From Kitasatospora acidiphila (GTDB lineage: Bacteria > Actinomycetota > Actinomycetes > Streptomycetales > Streptomycetaceae): DNA of 64,000 nucleotides. The notes beneath the pieces were generated by a model that was not told where the DNA came from, ran no database searches, and saw nothing but the letters and a program-made list of their open reading frames with translations. Shown piece by piece: positions 34,461 to 42,851 of this stretch. The translations under genes were made by a program, and so were the position numbers. Where the stretch lies: positions 3,152,501 to 3,216,500 of the forward strand of contig NZ_VIGB01000003.1 of the NCBI RefSeq assembly GCF_006636205.1. The letters are read 5' to 3'. The first letter of the stretch is position 1. Each line of letters opens with the position of its first letter.

Positions 34461-34700
34461 TCAGCGGACGTTGTCCACGTCGACCAGGTCGACGCGGACA
34501 TTGCGGCCGCCCAGCGCGCCCACCACGGTGCGCAGCGCCCGGGCGGTCCGACCGCCGCGACCGATCACCTTGCCGAGGTCATCGGGGTGCACCCGCACCT
34601 CGATGGTGTTCCCGCGACGCAGGTTGCGCGAGCGCACCTGCACGTCGTCGGGGTGCTCGACGATGCCCTTCACCAAGTGGTCCAGGGCGTCCTCGATCAC
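34461..34700 (-). CDS. khpA: KH-domain RNA-binding protein
   Basis: A 79-residue KhpA-type protein with one KH fold; the GXXG loop is GRGG in [17 protein letters not shown]. In other bacteria KhpA pairs with KhpB to bind RNA and affect division. It starts two bases after rpsP, which implies coupled translation. Confidence 0.93.
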   Translation of the reverse strand: MIEDALDHLVKGIVEHPDDVQVRSRNLRRGNTIEVRVHPDDLGKVIGRGGRTARALRTVVGALGGRNVRVDLVDVDNVR

Positions 34701-34702
34701 GA

Positions 34703-35128
34703 TCAGGCCTCGGTGGTCTCGGCGTCAGCCTCGACCTTGTCCGACTTCTTGGCCTTCGGGGTGATGGCGACACCGGTGGTGGCGTCCTCGAAGCCGGCGA
34801 CGGCCTTGGCGAAGAGGTGCGAGAAGTCCTCGGTCTTCGGCTCGGCGACCTTCAGCGGCTCCGGAGCCGGCAGGCCCTTGAACTTCTGCCAGTCGCCGGT
34901 CAGCTTGAGGATGGCGAGCACCGGCTCGGTCGGCTGGGCGCCGACGGACAGCCAGTACTGGGCGCGGTCGCCGTCGACCTGGATCTTCGAGGGGTTGTAG
35001 GTCGGCTGGTAGATGCCGATCTCCTCGATCGCACGGCCGTCGCGCTTGGTGCGCGAGTCGGCGACGACGATGCGGTAGTGCGGGGAGCGGATCTTGCCGA
35101 GACGCTTGAGCTTGATCTTGACTGCCAC
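34703..35128 (-). CDS. rpsP: 30S ribosomal protein S16
   Basis: A 141-residue S16: [20 protein letters not shown] at the start (GTG-encoded Met, AGGAGA upstream), [16 protein letters not shown] in the core. The tail beyond about residue 85 is longer than in E. coli, Lys/Glu-rich, and usual in actinobacteria. It is the first gene of the rpsP-khpA-rimM-trmD series. Its promoter should lie in the 208-bp gap upstream, where CACAAT (35257-35262, minus strand) is a possible -10. Confidence 0.95.
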   Translation of the reverse strand: MAVKIKLKRLGKIRSPHYRIVVADSRTKRDGRAIEEIGIYQPTYNPSKIQVDGDRAQYWLSVGAQPTEPVLAILKLTGDWQKFKGLPAPEPLKVAEPKTEDFSHLFAKAVAGFEDATTGVAITPKAKKSDKVEADAETTEA

Positions 35129-35336
35129 TGGAGCGGTTCTCCTGGAGTTGACGTGGGTGAGCGACCGCGCGCCGCGTGGGGCTGCGGGGCCGGTCGTTCC
35201 GGTGACACGCCAGCCGGAAGGAGAGAGGGTCCTCGGCTGTCGGGTATCAGCTATCGATTGTGCCACATCACGCACGCCTCCCCCGACCGGGGCTCCGGGC
35301 CCGGCCGGGGTGAGGGCGACCTACGCGATGGAGCGC

Positions 35337-35924
35337 TTACGCGATCTTGAAGGGCTGCTGGCAGGCGCCGCAGACGATCGACGCCTGGGCCAGCACCGAC
35401 GGCACCACCCGGACGTTGCGCCCGCAGCCGCAGACGGCCTTGACCCGGACGCCGCCGCCCGAGGAGCCGTGCCGCGCGGCCGGGCCGCGGAAGGTGCGCA
35501 GCACCCCGCCGTCGGCGGAGCCGGCGACGGCCTGCTGGTGGGCGCCGAGGGCGCGCTCGAGCCGCTCGATGGTGGCGGCGTAGCGCTCCTGGGTCTCGGC
35601 GAGCATGGTCACCTGGGAGAAGCCGCTGCTGGCGTGCGGCTCCACCGGGTGGGCCAGGCCCAACTCGGAGGCGAGCAACAGGAATCGGCGGTTGTGGTAG
35701 CGCCCGGCCCGGGAGGTGTCCCGGATCTCGCGGGCGGCGGCCAGACCGTGGGCGGCCTCGTGCAGCAGCCGCTCGAAACCGAGCGTGGTGCCGCAGGCCG
35801 ACGATGACTCGCCGATCAGCGCCTCGGGCGAGGCGAGGTCGGGCAGGTCTCGGTGATAGGCCTGGATGTCGCTCCAGGCGGCGGCCAGTTCGGCCGCGAG
35901 GACGAGGGGCTGTGTCGTGCTCAC
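35337..35924 (-). CDS. SprT-like zinc metallopeptidase domain protein
   Basis: A 195-residue protein with HEAAH at residues 55-59 as the probable zinc-binding, catalytic motif, and a C-terminal zinc ribbon (VCGCGRN and VCGACQQ). This combination fits the SprT/Spartan-like family; substrate unknown. The GTG start at 35924 has no ribosome site, and TATAGC directly precedes it, so the true start or a leaderless message is unsettled. It precedes rpsP on the same strand. Confidence 0.7.
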   Translation of the reverse strand: MSTTQPLVLAAELAAAWSDIQAYHRDLPDLASPEALIGESSSACGTTLGFERLLHEAAHGLAAAREIRDTSRAGRYHNRRFLLLASELGLAHPVEPHASSGFSQVTMLAETQERYAATIERLERALGAHQQAVAGSADGGVLRTFRGPAARHGSSGGGVRVKAVCGCGRNVRVVPSVLAQASIVCGACQQPFKIA

Positions 35925-36235
35925 GCTATACCAACGAGGGAATCGGTTCCGACGTTCCATTCCTGGGAGCCTGCGGGCAATTCCCCGGAAACTCCCAGCC
36001 GGGCGTGACAGTACCCGTGCTGAGTATTCGAATTCTGACGCAAGACCAACCCCCTCCGTTTTCTGCACCCGTCGATCATTCGCCGGGGCGGCCGAATCCA
36101 GGGCACAGCAGACGCCGTGCCGCGCTGGACGGCCCGGACCCCGTACTTTTTGACAGGGCCACGGGCCGTACACCGTACCGCTAGTTCGGCCGCGCTGGGA
36201 GCTGACTGGCCAGTAGACGGGACACCGTCACCTAT
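35925..36235. other. Intergenic region before the SprT-like gene
   Basis: About 310 bp of lower-than-average GC with no credible gene. It contains the short palindrome ATTCGAAT (near 36026) and TTGACA (36149-36154, plus strand) with no well-spaced -10. Nothing else stands out. Confidence 0.4.
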
Positions 36236-37647
36236 TCAGTACGCGCGCGCGACAATCGCGATATTGCCGTCCTGGTCGTAAGAGGACGGGACCGAGCCGT
36301 CGGCGGCAACCAGGCAGCGAACCGACACGCCCTGCTCGGCCAGCTTGGCCTCGCCCTCCGGGCCGAGGTCGGCCCAGGAGATCCGGCCCAGCCGGTGGCC
36401 GCGGCCTCGACGCACTCGTCGAGGGTCTTGACGTCGACCGTGCGGGCCTCCCGGCGCTCCCGGGACTGACGCAGCAGCAGCGCCTGGTCCTCCTCCAGGA
36501 TTCCGGGCAGCAGCGCGGCCAGGCCGTCGATCGACACCGGCTCCTTGCCGCCGGGGATCCGGCGGGCCAGCATCGCGGTGCCGGCCTCCAGGTCGCGCGG
36601 GCCGACCTCGATGCGCAGCGGTACGCCCTTGAGCTCCCAGTCCACCGCGCGGCGGCCGAACGGGGTGTCGGTGCGGTCGTCCACCACGGTGCGGATGCCG
36701 GCGGCCTCCAGCTTGGCGCCGATCTCGCGGACCTTGGCGATCACCGCGTCGTCGCCCTTGATGGCCAGCACCACGGCCTGCACGGCGGCCAGCCGCGGCG
36801 GCACCCGCAGACCGTTGTCGTCGCCGTGCGACATGATCAGGCCGCCGACCATGCGGGTGGAGACGCCCCAGGAGGTCTGCCAGACGTACTCGCGCTCGGC
36901 GCCCTGCAGCTGGTAAGTGGTGTTGAACGCCTTGGCGAAGTTCTGGCCCAGCTCGTGGCTGGTGCCCATCTGCAGCGCCTTGCCGTCGCCCATCATGCCC
37001 TCCAGGGTGAGGGTGTTGATGGCGCCCGCGAACCGCTCCTTGACGGTCTTTCGGCCCAGCACCACGTCGATGCCCAGGACGTTGGTCATGAAGTCGCCGT
37101 AGACATCGGTGTGGATCATCGAGGCGTAGTCGCGGGCGTCCTCGTAGCTGGCGTGGGCGGTGTGCCCCTCCTGCCAGAGGAACTCGGTGGTGCGCAGGAA
37201 GACCCGCGGGCGCAGCTCCCAACGGACCACGTTGGCCCACTGGTTGATCAGCAGCGGCAGATCGCGGTGGCTCTGCACCCACTTCGAGAAGTACTCGTTG
37301 ATGATCGTCTCGGAGGTCGGCCGGACCACGACCGGCTCGTCCAGGTCCTTGCCGCCGCCGTGGGTGACCACCGCGAGCTCGGGGGCGAAGCCCTCGACGT
37401 GCTCGGCTTCCTTGGTCAGGTAGTGCTGCGGGATGAACATCGGGAAGTAGGCGTTCTGCGCGCCGGCCTTCTTGATCCGGCCGTCCAGCTCCTGCTGCAT
37501 CCGCTCCCACAGGCCGTAGCCGTACGGTCGGATGACCATGGTGCCGCGCACCGGACCGTTGTCGGCCAGCTCGGCCTTGTTGATCAGATCCTGGTACCAG
37601 CGCGGGAAGTCGTCCGCCTGGGGGGTGAGAACGGGAGCCTTAGCCAT
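36236..37647 (-). pseudogene. proS: Prolyl-tRNA synthetase (archaeal/eukaryotic type), frameshifted in this sequence
   Basis: A ProRS of the short archaeal/eukaryotic type (about 470 residues): MVIRPYGYGLWERMQQELDG, motif 2 RWELRPRVFLRTTEFLWQEG, motif 3 region and GKEPVSIDGLAALLPG. Near 36386-36388 (CCC on the plus strand) the frame shifts; one added base gives TGWGRISWADLGPEGEAKL and the normal end NIAIVARAY. As written, the last 40 residues are replaced. Start ATG 37647. Many streptomycetes also have a bacterial-type ProRS elsewhere, so this may be a second copy; that cannot be seen here. Confidence 0.85.
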
Positions 37648-37830
37648 GCGCCGAATCGTACGGGGTGGGGCGCTTGGAGCGTGAATCGATATCCGCACCC
37701 TGGCGCACCACCGGGAGTAGCGACAGCCCGGCGCGCTCCTCTGGACGCGGCGGCCGCACGGCGGTTCGCTAGAGCCGGGGCGCACGACTGCGGAGTTTCG
37801 GCACACCGACCCGATTTGGAGGCCCGCCCG

Positions 37831-38601
37831 ATGGCTGTGGCGCACGGTACCGCCCTGGACCCGTCCAGGTCCCGATCCGGCTCGTCGGCCCGAGACTGGG
37901 CCGAGATCCAGGAGCGCACCCTGGTGCCGCTCTACGAGGCGGTGCACGAGCGGCTGGGAGTGGGCCCGGCCACCAGCCTGCTGGGGCTCGGCTGCCGCTC
38001 CGGGCTGGCCCTGCTGCTGGCCGCCGCCCGCGGCGCCCAGGTGGCCGGCCTGGAGCCGGACGGGCCGCTGCGCGAGCTGGCCCGGGCCCGCCGGCTACCG
38101 GTGGCCGCGCACCCCGGTGCCACCCGGACGGCGCATGCCGTGGTCACCCTGTTCGAGCCGCTGCGGCTGGGGTCCGACCCGCGCCGCACGGTCCGCGAGG
38201 CGCTGCGCCTCGTGCTGCCCGGCGGGGTGCTGGTGCTGGCCGGTCTGGACCCGGTCGCCACCGGGCGCGCGGCCGATGTGCTGGCGCCGGCCCGGCGGCG
38301 GGCCGGCGGGGCCCGGGTGCCGGACCCGCTGGACCCGGTCGGCGATCCGGAGGCGCTGGCCGCGGCGGCCGGTCTGCGCCTGATCGGCCGCGGCCACACC
38401 GACTGCCCGTTCGGCTATCCGGACCTGGACAGCGCGGTGCGCGGGCTGCTCTCCACCGGCTGGTACGACGCGGCGGTCGGCTTCGCCGGCGAGCTGCCGG
38501 CGGCCAAGGAGCTGGCCGAGGCGCTGCATTCGTTCACCCGGTCGGACGGCTCGGTCTGGCTGCCGGTGGGCGCGCGCTTCGTGCTGGCGGCGCGCGACTG
38601 A
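37831..38601 (+). CDS. Class I SAM-dependent methyltransferase-like protein
   Basis: A 256-residue protein with a SAM-binding motif I (SLLGLGCRSGLALLLAAARG) followed by an acidic strand end (VAGLEPDG) and a post-I pattern (EALRLVLPGGVLVLAG). Substrate unknown. ATG after TTGGAGG. It is divergent from proS and convergent with ftsH, a lone gene in a minus-strand block. Confidence 0.78.
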   Translation: MAVAHGTALDPSRSRSGSSARDWAEIQERTLVPLYEAVHERLGVGPATSLLGLGCRSGLALLLAAARGAQVAGLEPDGPLRELARARRLPVAAHPGATRTAHAVVTLFEPLRLGSDPRRTVREALRLVLPGGVLVLAGLDPVATGRAADVLAPARRRAGGARVPDPLDPVGDPEALAAAAGLRLIGRGHTDCPFGYPDLDSAVRGLLSTGWYDAAVGFAGELPAAKELAEALHSFTRSDGSVWLPVGARFVLAARD

Positions 38602-38614
38602 CCCGCGGCCGCCG

Positions 38615-40543
38615 TCACGCGTTCGGGTCGTCCGCCGGGCGCGGGATGCCCGCGGCCCGGTAGGCCTCCGCCTCGTCCAGCGTCTCGGCCTCCAGCAGCG
38701 CCTCGGCCAGCGCGTCCAGCCGCAGGCGGTGCTCCTCCAGCTTGCGCACCGCATCCCGGTAGCACTCGGCGACGATCCGGCGGGCCTCCTCGTCCACCGC
38801 GTCCAGGGTGCTGGGCGCGGCGGCCAGGCCGTAGGCGCCCTGCGGGTCGTCGGGGATCGCGGTGAGCCGGCCGACCCGGTCGCTCATCCCCCACCGTCCG
38901 GCCATCCCCCGGGCCAGGTTGGTGACCTGCTGCAGGTCGCTCTCCGCGCCGGTGGTGATCACCCGTAGACCACCTGCTCGGCCGCCATGCCGCCGAGCGC
39001 CCCGATGATCCGCCCGCGCAGGTACTCCTCGGTGTACGAGTAGCGGTCCGCGTCCGGGGTGGAGAGGGTGACGCCCAGCGCCCGGCCGCGCGGCACGATG
39101 GTCACCTTGCGGACCGGGTCGGCCCCGGCTGCAGCATGCCGAGCAGCGCGTGGCCACTCTCGTGGTAGGCGGTGCGGCGGCGCTCCTCCTGCGGCATCAC
39201 CAGCGGGCGGACGGCGCCCAGTTGGACCTTCTCCAGGGCGTCCGAGAGGTCGCGCTGGCCCACCGCGGCCTGCCGGCGGCGCACCGCCATCAGGGCCGCC
39301 TCGTTGACCAGGTTGGCCAGCTCGGCGCCGGTCATCCCGGGGGTGGACTTGGCCACCTCGGCGAGGTTGGTGCCCTCGGCCAGGGGCACCTCCCGGGCGT
39401 GGATGGCCAGGATCGCGGTGCGTCCGTCGCGGTCCGGCGGGCTGACGTTGACCACCCGGTCGAACCGGCCGGGGCGCAGCAGCGCCGGGTCCAGCACGTC
39501 GGCCCGGTTGGTGGCGGCGATCACCACCACGCCCTCGGAGCCGGAGAAGCCGTCCATCTCGGTGAGGATCTGATTGAGCGTCTGCTCGCGCTCGTCGTGC
39601 CCGCCCATGGCGTTGGCGCCGCCGCGTTTGCGGCCGATGGTGTCGATCTCGTCGATGAAGATGATCGCCGGCGCCACCTTGCGGGCCTCGTTGAAGAGTT
39701 CGCGGACCCGGCTGGCGCCGACCCCGACGATCATCTCGATGAACTCGGAGGCGGAGGCCGAGAAGAACGGCACCCCGGCCTCCCCCGCCACGGCTCGGGC
39801 CAGCAGGGTCTTGCCGGTGCCGGGCGGCCCGGACAGCAGCACCCCGCCGGGCATCTTGGCGCCCAGTCGGCGGTAGGCCTGCGGGTTCTTGAGGAAGTCG
39901 ACCACCTCGGTCAGCTCGGCCTTGACCTCGTCGATGCCCGCCACGTCGGCGAAGGTGGTCCGCCGGCCCTCCTCGGGACCGACCGGCCGCGGCGGCGCCT
40001 TGCGGCCCAGCGGACCGCCCGCGAGTCCGCCGGCCATCCGCCGGGCCAGCAGCACCCAGACCGCGATCAGCAGCAGCATCGGAGCCAGTGAGATCAGCAG
40101 GTTGGCCAGGAAGCTGCGCTGCTGCACCACCGGCTGGGCGGTCACCTCGACGCCCTGTGCCTGCAGGGTGTTCCACAGGTTGTCGGCGGCGAACGAGGGC
40201 CGCTGGGTGGTGAAGTCGGTGTACGTGCCCTTGCCGTTGTCGGGCTTGGGCTCGGCGGCCTTGAGGTGGCCCTGGATCGCGTCGCCCTTGGCGTAGATCT
40301 TGGCGACGTGGCCCTGGTTCAGCTGGTTGATGAACTCGGTGTAGGAGATCGTGGTGCTCTGGCCGGAGCTGAACCGGCTCAGCAGGATGTCGCTGATCAC
40401 GAAGACCACCAGCGCGGTGAGGACCAGCCCGATCCAGCCGCCCGGCATCTTGCGGCGCGGCGGCGGCGTGGGTGGCGGGGCGGGGCGCCCTCGGACCGCC
40501 AGGGCTGGTCCGGGTTCTGGCGCGGCGGCGCGGGTTCGGTCAC
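38615..40543 (-). pseudogene. ftsH: ATP-dependent zinc metalloprotease FtsH, three frameshifts in this sequence
   Basis: A membrane AAA+ protease of about 640 residues: two membrane segments, Walker A ([14 protein letters not shown]), Walker B ([18 protein letters not shown]), second region of homology, and the zinc site HESGH. Three one-base losses break it: near the GGGG runs at 40477-40485 (between the GTG start at 40543 and [10 protein letters not shown]), at CCCC 39123-39126 (just after [12 protein letters not shown]) and at CCC 38963-38965 (before [10 protein letters not shown]). Adding one base at each restores continuous family sequence. The start GTG has AAGG upstream. Probably intact in the organism. 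Confidence 0.85.
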
Positions 40544-40599
40544 AAATCGGACCTTACGGTCCTAAAAGCTGACGATCCATCAGCAACGCCGCCCCGTCG

Positions 40600-41136
40600 C
40601 TACTCCTCCTGCGCCCCCAGCGGCCGCCATTCCTCCGCGGTCAGCGCGAACCGCTCGTGGTCGCGCCAGGCGCCGTCCAGGAAGAGCATCCGCGGCGTGA
40701 AGCCCTCGTGCCGGAAGCCGAGTCGGCGGGCCAACGCGATCGACCGCTCGTTCTCCGGCTGCACGCTGATCTCCAGCCGGTGCAGCCCCAGCCCGCCGAC
40801 CAGCTGGTCGGCGAAGCAGCGGTCCACCACCAGCCGCATCCCCTCGGTCATCCGGCCGGTGCCCGCATAGGGCAGGTAACTGTCGTAGCCGAGCGCGGCG
40901 TTGCAGAAACGTCCCATCACGATGTTGGAGACGTTGCACTTGCCGACGAAGCCGCCGTCCGCCCTGTCGATGATCAGATAGGTGCGCAGCCCCGGGCCCT
41001 GACGCTGCAGCAGGTCCGGCAGGCCGTCCGGCTCCACCGGGTTCCACTGCCCGATGTGGGCGGCCGACCGGCGCACCGTCTCGGCATACTGCTTGACATC
41101 GGAGGCCCTGGGCGGGCGGATGGTCACTCGGCTCAT
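40600..41136 (-). CDS. GNAT-family N-acetyltransferase
   Basis: A 178-residue acetyltransferase of the RimJ/RimL kind: VGKCNVSNIVMG, the acetyl-CoA region YAGTGRMTEGMRLVVD, and ENERSIALARRLGFRHEG near the end. Such enzymes modify protein N-termini or small amines. The ATG at 41136 was chosen among three possible starts; none has a strong ribosome site. It follows ffh after a terminator. Confidence 0.85.
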   Translation of the reverse strand: MSRVTIRPPRASDVKQYAETVRRSAAHIGQWNPVEPDGLPDLLQRQGPGLRTYLIIDRADGGFVGKCNVSNIVMGRFCNAALGYDSYLPYAGTGRMTEGMRLVVDRCFADQLVGGLGLHRLEISVQPENERSIALARRLGFRHEGFTPRMLFLDGAWRDHERFALTAEEWRPLGAQEE

Positions 41137-41155
41137 CCGAACATCATGGAGCATG

Positions 41156-41189
41156 CCGATGGCCCGCCAGCGAGCTGACGGGCCATCGG
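41156..41189 (-). terminator. ffh terminator
   Basis: Perfect 11-nt arms CCGATGGCCCG and complement (41156-41166, 41179-41189) with a 12-nt loop, 15 bases beyond the ffh stop. Confidence 0.65.
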
Positions 41190-41203
41190 TACGACCGGTG
41201 GAC

Positions 41204-42763
41204 CTAGAGCAGGTCCTTGATCTCCTTGGGCAGTTCGAAGTCGGCCGGGCCCTGGCCCGCGCCCAGTCCGAAGGCACCGCCCGGCTCCGCGCCGGCGCCG
41301 GGGCCCAGCGCCTTGCGGGCTGCGGCCTCCTGCTCCTGCTGGGCGCGCTTCAGCGGGTTGCCGGACTTGCGCTTGCCCTTGGCCTGCGCGGGCTTCTTGC
41401 CGGACTTCTTGCCGCCGCCGCCCATGCCCGGGATCCCCGGCATGCCGGGCACGCCCTTGCCGGAGGCCATCGCGGACATCATCTTGCGGGCGTCGAAGAA
41501 CCGCTCCACCAGGTTCTTGACCTCGCCTACGCCGACACCGGCGCCCTTGGCGATCCGGGCCCGGCGGGAGCCGTTGATCAGCTCCGGCTCGGTCCGCTCG
41601 AGCGGGGTCATCGACTTGATGATCGCGCCGACCCGGTTGACGTCCTTGTCGTCGATGTTGTTGATCTGGTCGCGGATCTGGCCCATGCCCGGGAGCATGC
41701 CGAGCAGCTTGGAGATCGAGCCCATCTTCTGGACCTGCTCCAGCTGGGACAGGAAGTCGTCCAGGGTGAAGGCCTTCGGGCCGCCGCGCAGCTTGGCGGC
41801 CATCTTCTCGGCCTCGGCCTGCGAGAAGGTCTGCTCGGCCTTCTCGATCAGCGACAGCATGTCGCCCATGCCGAGGATCCGGGAGGCCATCCGGTCCGGG
41901 TGGAACGCGTCGAAGTCGTCGACCTTCTCGCCGTTGGAGGCGAACATGATCTGGCGGCCGGTGACGTGCGCCACCGAGAGCGCGGCACCACCACGGGCGT
42001 CGCCGTCCAGCTTGGAGAGCACCACGCCGGTGAAGTCGACGCCCTCGAGGAAGGCCTGCGCGGTGGTGACCGCGTCCTGGCCGATCATCGCGTCGACCAC
42101 GAAGAGGACTTCGTCCGGGTTGATCGCGGCCCGGATGTCGGCGGCCTGCTGCATCAGCTCGGCGTCGATGCCGAGGCGGCCCGCGGTGTCGACGATGACG
42201 ATGTCGTGCTGCTTCTGCTTCGCGTACTCGATCGAGTCGCGGGCCACCTTGACCGGGTCGCCCACGCCGTTGCCCGGCTCGGGGCCGTAGAAGGCCACCC
42301 CGGCGCGCTCGGCCACGATGTTCAGCTGGTTGACGGCGTTGGGGCGCTGCAGGTCGCAGGCGACCAGCAGCGGGGTGTGCTTCTGCTTCTTCAGCCAGTG
42401 GCCGAGCTTGCCGGCCAGGGTGGTCTTACCTGCACCCTGCAGACCGGCCAGCATGATCACGGTGGGGCCGGTCTTGGCGAACCGGAGTCGGCGGGTCTCG
42501 CCACCGAGGATGTTGATGAGCTCCTCGTTGACGATCTTGATGATCTGCTGGGCCGGGTTGAGCGCGCCAGACACCTCGGAGCCGAGCGCGCGCTCCTTGA
42601 CCTGCTTGATGAAGGCCCGCACCACCGGCAGCGCGACATCCGCCTCCAGCAGCGCGATCCGGATCTCCCGGGCGGTGGCGTCGATGTCCGCCTCGCTGAG
42701 GCGGCCCTTGCCCCTCAGGTTCTTGAACGTCGCTGCGAGGCGGTCGGAAAGAGTGTCGAACAC
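41204..42763 (-). CDS. ffh: Signal recognition particle protein Ffh (SRP54)
   Basis: A 519-residue GTPase that binds 4.5S RNA and signal sequences. N domain, G1 (GLQGAGKTTLAGKLG), G3 (DTAGR), G4 (SKLDGDARGG) and a Met-rich M domain (LGMLPGMGQIRDQI, MSAMASGKGVPGMPGIPGMG), with a Lys/Gln/Ala tail common in actinobacteria. GTG start; AGGGA is 12 bases upstream, a weak site. Partner FtsY is encoded at 49764. It is downstream of glnD on the same strand. Confidence 0.96.
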   Translation of the reverse strand: MFDTLSDRLAATFKNLRGKGRLSEADIDATAREIRIALLEADVALPVVRAFIKQVKERALGSEVSGALNPAQQIIKIVNEELINILGGETRRLRFAKTGPTVIMLAGLQGAGKTTLAGKLGHWLKKQKHTPLLVACDLQRPNAVNQLNIVAERAGVAFYGPEPGNGVGDPVKVARDSIEYAKQKQHDIVIVDTAGRLGIDAELMQQAADIRAAINPDEVLFVVDAMIGQDAVTTAQAFLEGVDFTGVVLSKLDGDARGGAALSVAHVTGRQIMFASNGEKVDDFDAFHPDRMASRILGMGDMLSLIEKAEQTFSQAEAEKMAAKLRGGPKAFTLDDFLSQLEQVQKMGSISKLLGMLPGMGQIRDQINNIDDKDVNRVGAIIKSMTPLERTEPELINGSRRARIAKGAGVGVGEVKNLVERFFDARKMMSAMASGKGVPGMPGIPGMGGGGKKSGKKPAQAKGKRKSGNPLKRAQQEQEAAARKALGPGAGAEPGGAFGLGAGQGPADFELPKEIKDLL

Positions 42764-42851
42764 GTCGGTCGCGGGTCCCTTGCGGCATCGGTGTGAGTAC
42801 GGTCGTCGCCCACCAGGGTATCCGGCCCGCCAGCAAAGGGCCCCAACCCGG

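Noticed and set aside
36149..36154. TTGACA as a plus-strand promoter
   Set aside because: No -10 at 16-19 nt and no plus-strand gene for 1.6 kb.
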